The position numbers were made by a program, and so were the translations under genes. Positions 6,583 to 14,988 of a DNA stretch of 22,186 bases are shown here, in pieces. Source of the stretch: an uncultured Gammaproteobacteria bacterium. GTDB taxonomy: Bacteria > Pseudomonadota > Gammaproteobacteria > CAIUAS01. The stretch covers positions 1 to 22,186 of the forward strand of contig CAIUAS010000026.1 of the NCBI GenBank assembly GCA_903897205.1, written 5' to 3'. How positions within the stretch are numbered: the first letter of the stretch is position 1; every line of letters starts with the position of its first letter. The notes beneath the pieces were generated by a model. It did no database searches and was not told the origin of the DNA. It saw only the letters and a program-made list of their open reading frames with translations.

Positions 6583-8036
6583 AATATAAAATCAAGTTAT
6601 TCGTGATATTGATGGGATTAACCTTGATCACGAATGGCGTGTTGCTCGCCGTTTTTTATCATGACGCCCAAAAACATTTGCGCGAACAAATGAATTCAAA
6701 AGCCCTCTCCATTGCGGCGGCAGTTGCCGCTAATATTAATGGCGATGCATTAGCAAGTTTAAATAAACGCTCTGATGAAGCTTCCCCTATTTATCATAAA
6801 TACGAAACCTTATTGCGTAGGGTTCGAGATAATAATCGGCGTTCTGATGTGTTTGTTAAATATATCTATACGTTAATGCCAAAAATAGGCAATCCTACCC
6901 AGCTTGTTTTTGGCGTGGATGCCAATGAAGCGGGGCTTGATAAATCACACATCGGTGATCTCTATAAATTTAAGTCTAAACAACCTTATTTATTAAACGA
7001 AGCCACGGCACAAGCAGGATTTGTACAGGATAAAAGAGGCGAATGGTTAGCGGCGCATGCGCCAATTTATGATAAAAAAGGCCGAGTAGTTGCGGCGGTA
7101 GCCGTTGATATTGATGACCATATTGTCAAGGCGCGTCTTAATCATTTATTAAAGATGGGTTTTTTAGGATTGGGTTTAGCCTTATTACTTGCAGTGTTGT
7201 TAGCGTATTTTTTAGCTAAGCAAGTGACGAAATCACTGGATACGCTTACAGATGCGGTAGGCAAGATTGGTAAGGGTGATTTAGAAACAAAAGTTTATAT
7301 CAAAACAAAAGATGAGTTTGCTGTTTTAGGCGAAGCTGTTAATGCGATGGTATTAGGTTTTCGCCAACGCGATAATTTGAAAACGAGTCTGGCACGTTAT
7401 GTTTCTAATCAAGTGGCTGAGAAAATTATTGAAACGGGCAAATTACCTGAAGTACAAGGTGAGCGTCGTAAAATTACGGTATTATTTTGTGACGTTAGAA
7501 ACTTCACCGCTTTTGCAGAAAACTTGCCGCCAGAAGAAGTCGTTAGTTTATTAAATGAAGCGTTTGAGAAGATGATTGATGCGGTGTTTGAATATGAAGG
7601 CATGTTGGATAAGTTTTTAGGCGATGGTTTTATGGCTATTTTTGGTGCGCCGCTGGATGATGCTATCCAAGAAGAGCATGCGATTAATACAGCCCTTGCC
7701 ATGCAAAAATCATTAATTGCTTTAACGGAAAGATGGCAAGTAGAGCGCGGAATTAATTTTCGCATGGGCATTGGTATTAATACAGGCGTTGCGATTGTAG
7801 GAAATATAGGTTCTAAACAACGGATGGAATATACTGCTATAGGAGATACGGTTAATTTAGCGGCTCGTTTAGAATCGGCCACTAAAGAATTAGGCACTCG
7901 AATCTTAGTGAGTGAGCAAACTTATAAAGCGGTTGTAGGCAAGTTTAGTTGCAAATCGCTAGGCTCCATTCATGTCAAAGGTCGGGTTGAGCCTGTCATG
8001 GTTTATGAAGTGAATGATAATGACATTAGTGAATAA
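6579..8036 (+). CDS. Membrane-bound class III adenylate cyclase with periplasmic sensor and HAMP
   Basis: The predicted product makes cAMP from ATP. It has 485 residues. A transmembrane helix at about 5-27 is followed by a periplasmic sensor of about 160 residues (Cache-like by layout, with FVKYIYTLMP and HAPIYDKKGRVVAAVAVDID), a second helix at about 191-213, a HAMP linker at about 214-265 and the cyclase domain from about 295. All catalytic residues are present: metal-binding Asp305 (FCDVRNF) and Asp349 (KFLGDGF), adenine-selecting Lys345 and Asp423 (AIGDTVN), and transition-state Asn426 and Arg430. Lys and Asp at the selectivity sites argue for ATP rather than GTP. The start overlaps the previous stop by 4 bases and the end overlaps lipB by 23 bases. 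The ligand sensed is unknown. Confidence 0.93.
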   Translation: MKYKIKLFVILMGLTLITNGVLLAVFYHDAQKHLREQMNSKALSIAAAVAANINGDALASLNKRSDEASPIYHKYETLLRRVRDNNRRSDVFVKYIYTLMPKIGNPTQLVFGVDANEAGLDKSHIGDLYKFKSKQPYLLNEATAQAGFVQDKRGEWLAAHAPIYDKKGRVVAAVAVDIDDHIVKARLNHLLKMGFLGLGLALLLAVLLAYFLAKQVTKSLDTLTDAVGKIGKGDLETKVYIKTKDEFAVLGEAVNAMVLGFRQRDNLKTSLARYVSNQVAEKIIETGKLPEVQGERRKITVLFCDVRNFTAFAENLPPEEVVSLLNEAFEKMIDAVFEYEGMLDKFLGDGFMAIFGAPLDDAIQEEHAINTALAMQKSLIALTERWQVERGINFRMGIGINTGVAIVGNIGSKQRMEYTAIGDTVNLAARLESATKELGTRILVSEQTYKAVVGKFSCKSLGSIHVKGRVEPVMVYEVNDNDISE

Positions 8037-8637
8037 ATTAATTTTTCGTCCGTTAAAGCAAAGTGATTATCTAACGACCTGGCAAGCCATGCGTGATTTT
8101 ACGGACCGCCGCACCTCAGAAACGCTGGATGAAATCTGGTTTATTGAACATCCGCCCGTTTTTACCTTAGGGCAAAACGGTAAAATGGAACACGTGTTAA
8201 ATCCGGGTGAGATACCGGTAATTCCCGTCGATAGAGGTGGGCAAGTCACTTATCATGGGCCTGGTCAGCTGATGGTGTATGTGTTGTTAGATATTCGGCG
8301 GCGTGACATGGGAGTGCGAGCTTTGGTAAGCGCCTTAGAAAAAACGATGGTTGATTTACTGGCATTGTATGATATTACTGCGCTTGCCCATAAAGATGCG
8401 CCGGGGGTTTATGTAGAAGATGCAAAAATTTGTTCAATCGGCTTGCGTATTCGTCGTGGCTGCTCGTATCATGGCTTGGCGCTGAATGTGGCGTTGGATC
8501 TGGCGCCTTTTTCGCGGATTAATCCTTGTGGATTTAAGGATTTGGCGATGACGCAGGTTAGTGCATTGGGTGGGCCGGATAGTTTGTTGCAGGTGGTGGG
8601 GGATCTGATGCCTGTTTTGGAAAAGAGTTTAAGATAA
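8014..8637 (+). CDS. lipB: Octanoyl-[ACP]:protein octanoyltransferase LipB
   Basis: LipB moves octanoate from acyl carrier protein to the lipoyl domains of the 2-oxoacid dehydrogenases and GcvH, the first step of endogenous lipoate synthesis. The protein has 207 residues, close to the E. coli enzyme. Visible motifs are DEIWFIEHPPVFTLGQ, RGGQVTYHGPGQ (about 74-85), DAPGVYVEDAKICSIGLRIR with the catalytic Lys138, SYHGLALNV, and RINPCG with the catalytic Cys172. It starts inside the end of the adenylate cyclase gene (23-base overlap), with GAAGTG just upstream; an ATG at 8020 is an alternative start. lipA follows after 36 bases, the usual lipB-lipA pairing. Confidence 0.96.
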   Translation: MIMTLVNKLIFRPLKQSDYLTTWQAMRDFTDRRTSETLDEIWFIEHPPVFTLGQNGKMEHVLNPGEIPVIPVDRGGQVTYHGPGQLMVYVLLDIRRRDMGVRALVSALEKTMVDLLALYDITALAHKDAPGVYVEDAKICSIGLRIRRGCSYHGLALNVALDLAPFSRINPCGFKDLAMTQVSALGGPDSLLQVVGDLMPVLEKSLR

Positions 8638-8673
8638 AGCCTAAAACAGAATAAATTATTAAAGAGAAAAATT

Positions 8674-9618
8674 ATGGATCAAACAAATCCTAACGATAAA
8701 CAACGTGGTGCGGCGAAATTAGCGCGGATTCCGATTAAGATTGATGCCAGTGAACCGCTGCGTAAGCCTGATTGGATAAGAATAAAAATTCCTGCTACAC
8801 CAGCTGTGGCTAGGTTAAAAGATATCTTGCGTGAGAATCGCTTGCATACGGTATGCGAAGAAGCGTCTTGCCCTAATCTAAGTGAATGTTTTAGTCATGG
8901 TACGGCAACGTTTATGATTATGGGCGATAAGTGCACTCGGCGTTGTGCATTTTGCGATGTGGCGCATGGGCGCCCAGATCCTTTGGATCCACAAGAGCCC
9001 ATTAATTTAGCTAAAACCATCGCCTTGATGGAGTTGAAATACGTGGTGATTACTTCTGTTGATCGCGATGATTTGCGCGATGGCGGGGCAGGACATTTTA
9101 CCGCCTGTATTCAAGAGACGCGCAAGGCCTCACCTAAAATAAGCATTGAAGTCTTAGTGCCCGATTTTCGTGGGCGTATGGAAGTTGCTTTAAAAGCAAT
9201 GGAGCCAGCATTGCCAGATGTATTTAACCATAATATTGAAACTGCTCCTCGGCTTTATAAACAGGCCAGGCCAGGTTCCGATTATGCCTGGTCGCTTAAA
9301 TTATTACAGGACTTTAAAAAACGTTTTCCAGGCATCCCTACTAAGTCAGGGATTATGTTAGGGCTTGGGGAAACCGATGAAGAAATAGTGCAAGTCATGC
9401 AGGATATGCGTGCTCATGATATTGATATGATCACCTTGGGGCAATATCTTGCACCGAGTAAACATCATTTACCCGTAGCGCGGTATGTAACCCCAGATGC
9501 CTTTAAGCGACTGGGCAAATTAGCGCAGGAAATGGGTTTTATTCGCGTCGCTAGCGGTCCGTTAGTCCGGTCGTCTTACCATGCGGATAAACAAGCCGCT
9601 GGCGAAATAGTGGAATAG
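8674..9618 (+). CDS. lipA: Lipoyl synthase LipA (radical SAM)
   Basis: LipA inserts two sulfurs into the protein-bound octanoyl chain made available by LipB. The protein has 314 residues, a normal length. The auxiliary iron-sulfur cluster ligands are Cys61, Cys66 and Cys72 (CEEASCPNLSEC), and the radical SAM cluster ligands are Cys87, Cys91 and Cys94 (CTRRCAFC). The C-terminal RSSYHAD block supplies the serine ligand of the auxiliary cluster. Other hallmarks are SVDRDDLRDGGAGHF, FNHNIET and KSGIMLGLGE. An AGAG-type ribosome site precedes the ATG. The stop is only 6 bases before the GTG of the next membrane protein, so the two are likely co-transcribed. Confidence 0.97.
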   Translation: MDQTNPNDKQRGAAKLARIPIKIDASEPLRKPDWIRIKIPATPAVARLKDILRENRLHTVCEEASCPNLSECFSHGTATFMIMGDKCTRRCAFCDVAHGRPDPLDPQEPINLAKTIALMELKYVVITSVDRDDLRDGGAGHFTACIQETRKASPKISIEVLVPDFRGRMEVALKAMEPALPDVFNHNIETAPRLYKQARPGSDYAWSLKLLQDFKKRFPGIPTKSGIMLGLGETDEEIVQVMQDMRAHDIDMITLGQYLAPSKHHLPVARYVTPDAFKRLGKLAQEMGFIRVASGPLVRSSYHADKQAAGEIVE

Positions 9619-9624
9619 CAGATA

Positions 9625-11664
9625 GTGACGTCAGAATTACTGAAACCTTATCTCGCATGGTTGCATTTACATCCGCATTGGGCAGGCTTTGCCGCTTTTT
9701 TAATTGCTTTTTTTGAGTCTTTGGCGGTTGTTGGACTGCTAGTTCCTGGCACGGTGGTCATGACGGCAATAGGTGTTTTAATCGGCACCGCTGTGCTGCC
9801 TTTTATTGACATCACGCTTTGGTCAATTGTCGGCGCTATTGCGGGTGATGTCTTAAGTTTTTGGCTGGGTTATCGTTATCATCAGCAAGTACGTGAGCGT
9901 TGGCCATTTCGGCATTACCCCAAATTATTAGAGAAAGGCGAATTATTTTTTCGGCAACATGGCGGAAAAGGTGTTTTTCTAGGCCGTTTTATTGGCCCTA
10001 TGCGGCCGATTGTCCCTTTAATTGCTGGCATGCTGTCTATGCGGCCAGCGCGATTTATATTAGTGGATTGTATTTCTGGTATTTTGTGGGCGCCTGCTTA
10101 CATGCTGCCAGGCATATTAATTGGCGCCGCATCACAAGAGTTGCCCCCTGAAATGGCAACCCGATTGTTGTTTTTCAGTGTGGTAGCGCTCTTAATATTT
10201 TGGTGCGTTTCCTGGTTACTTAAGCAGATTTATTTTTCCATTATGTCGAAAGTGCACCGCTTATTAGCCTTTTGGTGGAGTTGGGTTAGGCAACATCCCC
10301 GTTTGTATAGACTCGATCATTTTTTACAAGACCCACGTTATCCAGAAAATCATGCGCAGTTTGGCTTAAGTTTATTGCTACTTTTATTGGTCGGATTATT
10401 TCTTTGCTTAGCGCATAGTGTTATTCAACATGGACCACTGACAGAATGGAACGCTCCGGTTTACCATTTAATGCGTGGCTTGCGTGCTACTATCCTAGAT
10501 CAAATTATGGTGCTGATCACCTTTGTGGGTGAAGCGCCTGTATTACTTTTCATGTGGTTGGCCATAACGCTTTGGTTGTTGCTAAAGCGCTATTGGCGTG
10601 CCGCTATTCATTGGTTTTTGGCTGGTTTTTTATGGGTGGTTGCAGTGGAAGGAGTTAAACATTTTGTCCATTTCCCGCGTCCAACTGGATTATTTCGATC
10701 ACCAAAAGGATGGTCATTTCCTAGTGGCCATGCGGCAGGCAGCTGTTTATTTTTCGGTTATTTAGCGGTTTTATTGAGTTATAATCGCGCGCGCATTGGG
10801 CGGTGGGTTGCTTTATTAACGGTTAGTGTATTGGTTATTGCGATTATATTTTCTCGCTTATATTTAGGCGCCCATTGGTTAACGGATGTAATCGGCGGAA
10901 CCTTGCTAGGACTTATTATTACTTGCGGATTAACCATTTCTTATCGCCGCCGTGCCACCATTGCTTTAGCGCCGACTGGCGTAATCTTTGTTGCAATTTT
11001 TTCTTTAGCCCTCGCATGGGGTGGGTATTTTCAAAAAAATTATATTGAAGCTTTGCATGATTACACGCCTTACTGGCCGAAATATACGATCAATATGCAA
11101 CAGTGGTGGAACCATGCGGCCAAACAAATACCTTTATATCGCTATAATCGCTTTGGCAAACCAATACAAGTGATTAATCTGCAATGGGCGGGTTCCTCAA
11201 ATAATATAGAACAAAATTTAACAGATAGAGGTTGGCACAAGGAATCACGAGGCAGCTTGGTTATTTTGCTTAGTGGGTTGTTAGCAAAAAATAATGGCAA
11301 GCATTTACCGGTGTTATCTCAATTGTATGAAGATCGACGCCCCGTCTTAGTAATGACCAAGTATTTAGATCAACAAAATACTATTTTAATCCTAAGATTA
11401 TGGGATGCGCATCTAAAAACAGAGGCAGGATTACCCTTATGGTTGGGAACTATTGGTTATCATCATTGGAGCAAGCTTTATTTTCTAAGGCGTGAGCGCG
11501 AGCAATCTATCAACGAAGACGTTGATTTAATGCCCGCGACCCAGTTGTTGATTAAGGACCTCGCGAAATTCACTTGGCAACAAGTTTATTATAAGCAAAT
11601 ACCCCGCGCCATTACGCAAGCGGATGCTAGCTGGAATGGCTATGTCCTATTTGTACAGCCTTAA
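9625..11664 (+). CDS. DedA - PAP2 phosphatase - LssY_C fusion membrane protein
   Basis: The 679-residue polytopic membrane protein combines three units. Residues about 15-200 are a DedA/SNARE-associated domain with an N-terminal re-entrant segment and GRFIGPMRPIVPLIAG (120-135); DedA proteins act in lipid carrier or phospholipid translocation. Residues about 245-440 are a PAP2-type phosphatase with all three motifs: Lys345...Arg352-Pro353, PSGH (366-369) and Ser410-Arg411...His417...Asp421. Residues about 485-675 are the soluble LssY_C domain of unknown role, named from Legionella LssY. A role in dephosphorylating and flipping undecaprenyl or other lipid phosphates is inferred from the first two domains. 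It starts at GTG 9625, 6 bases after lipA, with no strong ribosome site. Its stop overlaps the stop of the convergent effector-like gene (shared TTAA at 11661-11664). Confidence 0.9.
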   Translation: MTSELLKPYLAWLHLHPHWAGFAAFLIAFFESLAVVGLLVPGTVVMTAIGVLIGTAVLPFIDITLWSIVGAIAGDVLSFWLGYRYHQQVRERWPFRHYPKLLEKGELFFRQHGGKGVFLGRFIGPMRPIVPLIAGMLSMRPARFILVDCISGILWAPAYMLPGILIGAASQELPPEMATRLLFFSVVALLIFWCVSWLLKQIYFSIMSKVHRLLAFWWSWVRQHPRLYRLDHFLQDPRYPENHAQFGLSLLLLLLVGLFLCLAHSVIQHGPLTEWNAPVYHLMRGLRATILDQIMVLITFVGEAPVLLFMWLAITLWLLLKRYWRAAIHWFLAGFLWVVAVEGVKHFVHFPRPTGLFRSPKGWSFPSGHAAGSCLFFGYLAVLLSYNRARIGRWVALLTVSVLVIAIIFSRLYLGAHWLTDVIGGTLLGLIITCGLTISYRRRATIALAPTGVIFVAIFSLALAWGGYFQKNYIEALHDYTPYWPKYTINMQQWWNHAAKQIPLYRYNRFGKPIQVINLQWAGSSNNIEQNLTDRGWHKESRGSLVILLSGLLAKNNGKHLPVLSQLYEDRRPVLVMTKYLDQQNTILILRLWDAHLKTEAGLPLWLGTIGYHHWSKLYFLRREREQSINEDVDLMPATQLLIKDLAKFTWQQVYYKQIPRAITQADASWNGYVLFVQP

Positions 11665-14525
11665 TGGGAATGCGCAGCATATTTATTAACTGGCGTTTGT
11701 TCTTCCTGCTGCTTAGCTAGTTCAGCTAGTTCCGAGTATTTTTTCGCAATTTTATTGTCTATGTCCTTTTTAGTAGAATTGATTTTATCAATAGAATGCG
11801 CTAAAGAATTTACCTTGGCGTTTAAACGTGTAAAGGCTCTGTCAGCGCTTAATTCAGATTGAATCGCCCGTAGCACCGTATCGGTGGTTTTAATAGCGGT
11901 AAAGTCCTGATTATTATTTAGATATTGATAGTACTCTGAACTAACTAGCTTGTTTTGCATATTAATTAAAGTATCACGATAAACAGTTAGTTTAGTTCGG
12001 TCTGGTTTATTACTATGAGTTGGCTGCTGATATAATTTATCTAAGGTACTTTTGATTTTATCAGAAAGTTTATTAGGCATTGAGCGATGCTCTGGTTTTA
12101 AATATTCATCTATTTGAGCAATACACCGGCTAAGATTATCAATAAAATCATTTAAGTTTTCTCTGTCTAAATGGGCAATATTATATTTCGGTTTTGTATT
12201 TACATATAAGGTTTGCTTGATCAAATTTTCAAGCATGCTTGCTTCATCCGTCGGTGCTACCTTGCTTTGTTTTCTAATATGCAGAGCGGGTTGCGCTAAT
12301 AAATCGAAGGTTTTGCTAAAAATAGGCACAAAATGATCTGCTATCAGGGGGTTAATTTTCCCATACTTTTTGTTAATAAACGAATTTCTTTCCTGGTTAG
12401 CATTTTTTAGATCTGTTTGCCGTAGTGCTAATTGAATAGATAACTGCTCATTTTTAAGTTCATATTCAGCTAACTGATTGGTTGCCAATGTGATAATGTT
12501 TTTTAAGGGATTAAGGTTTTCGCCGGTTGCATGCGCGGTATGGAAAAGTGTTTTATAATGATGGCGCTCGATTTGAATGCTTTCTAAATCAGCATCGATA
12601 ATCTCAAGCATTTTTTCTTGGATACAACGTTGTTTTTCTACTGAGTTGGGTTGTAATTCTAAAGCTCGCTTTTCTCCCCTTAGTTTAGCTAATTTTTTAC
12701 GTAATGCTTCATGATAGCTGCCATCGGTAATAATAAAATTAGTTTTTTTGTTGGATTTTTTAGGCGCTTGATCTTTATATTGTACATTAAGTTGAGCATA
12801 GTGTTCATCTATGGCAATGCTAAGATTTTTTACGCGGATCTTGCCTAATAAATTATCTGCACTTTGAATGTCAGTAGCGCCCACTATTTCAGCAGGAATC
12901 ATGGAAAGAGGGATAGTTGATTGGGTGGGTGTTTTCCCTTCTAATAATAAATCCTTAATAGAATTAAATTCTTCTATACCGATTTCTCTTAAACTCATAG
13001 TGTTGTTATTCATAGCATAATATTTATTTGCTTGCTTATAAGCATACGCATCGATATATAATTTCTTTTTTAAACTTGCTTGCAGAAGCGGCGGTCTATT
13101 CAGTGTTTCTCTATTTCTTATCTGTTCGCCTAATTTTATTTTGCTGGCTTCTGAAATAAATTCTAATGAAAACTGATTGTCTTCACTCATAGCAATATAC
13201 TTGTTAGATTTAGCGTGGGACAGGGCGTAAATTTTAAAATTAATGTCCATAGTGAGATAATCCCCTTCACCATCTTGTGCGATATTATCGCCAAACTCAA
13301 TGGTGCTGGCATTACTTGCACTGCCAGCTATTAGTGAGTCATAGATCATTCCTTCTTCATTTCTTGGACTATAGCTGATGTTAAGATGTGTGGTAATGGT
13401 ATCTAATAAGGGAGCCTGATGTGCTTGGCCGCCGCGTGCCAAAAGGTGTTTGGCAATAATAGGATTTTTAGCAAACTGAAAAATTTTAGTTTTAATAGAA
13501 TCATCATTTTCATCGGGCTTTATATTATAATTATTTTTTGCTAAATGATTGTCGCGACGAAAATCTGCTATCGCCTGTTCAGGGTAATCATTGCTAAAAT
13601 CTTTACTAAAGTATGCGTTATTTTCAGTGTTGAGATGGTCTAATACTGCTGGCGAAAATAGGATGGATTTTTTTAAAGGTTGTGGTTTTGCGAAACTGGC
13701 CAGCATTTTTTGAATAAGCGCGTTAAAGCTGGATTGGTTGTAGATGATAGTCTGGGCGGCTTCCTGTGATTCGACAGGAATAAAACTTTTTATTTTTTCA
13801 AAAATATTATTTTTATTGTGGCCGTTAATTAACAGTAACAATTTAACTAATCCATTTTCACGCTTATATGCTTTAAAAGCTTTGCTAATGAGTAAAGGTA
13901 GTTTTTCGGTGGCTATTATTTCCTGAGATTTTTTGGCTAATTTAGTTTGAATATCTTTTAATGCTGACAATATGGCAACATTTTCTCTATTGGATAATTC
14001 ATTCGGCGCTTTAATATATTCTTCAAACTTGCTTTGATAACCAGTTAGTAATTGCTTAATGACAGGCGCCAATTCGGCGGCTTCTTTAAACGCAAAAATT
14101 TTACAATAATCAGCGGTTAATTTAGCGGGTGCTGGGAAATTTTGTTTTTGCAACCATCTATGGTTAATGAGCCAATGATAAACTAACGCCAATTGCTGGG
14201 TAACCGTCGCTATAGGAGGAGGAAAAGGGCTGACAGTATCAAAGTGTAATTGAGTGGCAAGTTCGGTAATGCGTTTGTCTATTACTGCTTGGGAGATATT
14301 GGGTACAGCAGCGGCGTCATTAAAAACAATCGCTTTTATATGGATTAGCAGTTTGTGTGCCTCGTTATGATAGTGTTCGAGCTGCGCGTTAGAAGTGGCA
14401 TTATATCGCCGAGGTATTTTTGCTAATAGTTGTTCAAGTGCCATTAGCGTTGTGGCATCGATATCGTCGCTTAAGATCTGATATAAATCGTCGATTCGAC
14501 GAGTTTCTAAATAAGTTTCAATCAT
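11661..14525 (-). CDS. Large unrecognised cytosolic-type protein, candidate secreted effector
   Basis: I do not recognise this 954-residue protein. It has no signal peptide, no clear membrane segment and only three Cys. Much of it looks helical; likely coiled coils lie at about 605-655, 680-720 and 895-943, with Lys/Asn-rich linkers. A middle region (about 420-530) contains two related units, with N-K-Y-x-A-M and a following S-L at 441-454 and again at 500-512, a 59-residue period. The last 30 residues are Glu/Gln-rich (ELAELAKQQEEQ) before a polar tail, resembling the E-block of Dot/Icm effectors. A ribosome site AAGGTG precedes the ATG at 14525, and upstream lies a PmrA-box-like repeat. It stands alone on its strand, ending against the LssY-type gene with no terminator between them. 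The effector role is inferred from these traits together; a structural protein remains possible. Confidence 0.75.
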   Translation of the reverse strand: MIETYLETRRIDDLYQILSDDIDATTLMALEQLLAKIPRRYNATSNAQLEHYHNEAHKLLIHIKAIVFNDAAAVPNISQAVIDKRITELATQLHFDTVSPFPPPIATVTQQLALVYHWLINHRWLQKQNFPAPAKLTADYCKIFAFKEAAELAPVIKQLLTGYQSKFEEYIKAPNELSNRENVAILSALKDIQTKLAKKSQEIIATEKLPLLISKAFKAYKRENGLVKLLLLINGHNKNNIFEKIKSFIPVESQEAAQTIIYNQSSFNALIQKMLASFAKPQPLKKSILFSPAVLDHLNTENNAYFSKDFSNDYPEQAIADFRRDNHLAKNNYNIKPDENDDSIKTKIFQFAKNPIIAKHLLARGGQAHQAPLLDTITTHLNISYSPRNEEGMIYDSLIAGSASNASTIEFGDNIAQDGEGDYLTMDINFKIYALSHAKSNKYIAMSEDNQFSLEFISEASKIKLGEQIRNRETLNRPPLLQASLKKKLYIDAYAYKQANKYYAMNNNTMSLREIGIEEFNSIKDLLLEGKTPTQSTIPLSMIPAEIVGATDIQSADNLLGKIRVKNLSIAIDEHYAQLNVQYKDQAPKKSNKKTNFIITDGSYHEALRKKLAKLRGEKRALELQPNSVEKQRCIQEKMLEIIDADLESIQIERHHYKTLFHTAHATGENLNPLKNIITLATNQLAEYELKNEQLSIQLALRQTDLKNANQERNSFINKKYGKINPLIADHFVPIFSKTFDLLAQPALHIRKQSKVAPTDEASMLENLIKQTLYVNTKPKYNIAHLDRENLNDFIDNLSRCIAQIDEYLKPEHRSMPNKLSDKIKSTLDKLYQQPTHSNKPDRTKLTVYRDTLINMQNKLVSSEYYQYLNNNQDFTAIKTTDTVLRAIQSELSADRAFTRLNAKVNSLAHSIDKINSTKKDIDNKIAKKYSELAELAKQQEEQTPVNKYAAHSH

Positions 14526-14580
14526 AAATCACCTTTTATGCTTAATGGGCGTAACAAAATAATTAGGAGGTACTTAATTT

Positions 14581-14613
14581 AATATACCCACTAAACCTTA
14601 AGGAAAGATTAAG
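14581..14613 (-). promoter_or_regulatory. PmrA-box-like tandem repeat and promoter of the 954-residue gene
   Basis: On the minus strand, CTTAATCTT (14613-14605) and CTTAAGGTT (14602-14594) form a direct repeat with an 11-base period. This matches the published PmrA/BasR-type half-site pattern CTTAA-x-x-TT spaced by two bases, known in front of Dot/Icm effector genes of Legionella and Coxiella. A -10 TATATT (14586-14581) follows, and the repeat covers the place where a -35 would sit (17-base spacing gives 14609-14604), as expected for activation. The transcript would start about 50 bases before the ATG. The repeat is seen directly; regulation by PmrA is inferred. Confidence 0.55.
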
Positions 14614-14670
14614 GCAAAAGTAGACAGGTTATAAAAATAACCAAAAGGTGAATAAAAAAGGTCAAGTCGC

Positions 14671-14676
14671 TATAAT
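14671..14676 (+). promoter_or_regulatory. Possible -10 element for xseB
   Basis: A perfect TATAAT lies 35 bases before the preferred xseB ATG at 14711, with no good -35. Its position inside a longer upstream reading frame (from GTG 14648) is one reason to favour the shorter XseB start. Confidence 0.3.
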
Positions 14677-14710
14677 GCCAATGACAACATCTAACAGGCG
14701 GGAATCTAAC

Positions 14711-14965
14711 ATGGCAAAAGCTAAATCCTCAGTAGAACCCTTCGATCTTGAGGCAGCCTTGGTGGAACTTAATCAATTAGTAGAACAAATGGAGCAAGGC
14801 GGTTCAAGCCTGGAAGAGTCATTAAAAAATTTTGAGCGGGGTATCGCGCTAACTCGCGCTTGTCAAACGGCGCTTAAAACAGCTGAGCAAAAAGTACAGT
14901 TGCTGCTTGAACAAAATGGTCGGCCAACCTTAACGTCTTTTGATGAACAGATGGAAGACAAATAA
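14711..14965 (+). CDS. xseB: Exodeoxyribonuclease VII small subunit
   Basis: XseB partners the large subunit XseA in an enzyme that degrades single-stranded DNA to oligonucleotides. From ATG 14711 the protein has 84 residues, the normal XseB size, and carries the family core FDLEAALVELNQLVEQMEQG, then SLEESLKNFERGIALTRACQTAL and AEQKVQLL, a two-helix coiled-coil hairpin. The frame continues upstream to a GTG at 14648, which would add 21 residues, but GGGAA sits at proper distance from 14711 and the extension is unlike the family. xseA is not in the window. ispA or dxs, frequent partners elsewhere, are also absent; instead a DUF4424 gene follows after 23 bases. Confidence 0.93.
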   Translation: MAKAKSSVEPFDLEAALVELNQLVEQMEQGGSSLEESLKNFERGIALTRACQTALKTAEQKVQLLLEQNGRPTLTSFDEQMEDK

Positions 14966-14988
14966 ATTGGTTTATTTTTTATTGGTAA

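Noticed and set aside
7409..7897. 162-codon open frame on the minus strand
   Set aside because: It lies antisense to the conserved catalytic domain of the adenylate cyclase, has no ribosome site and no recognisable domain; it is a shadow frame.
14648..14710. 21-residue N-terminal extension of XseB from a GTG
   Set aside because: XseB proteins are about 80 residues, a well-spaced GGGAA precedes ATG 14711, and a TATAAT lies inside the extension.
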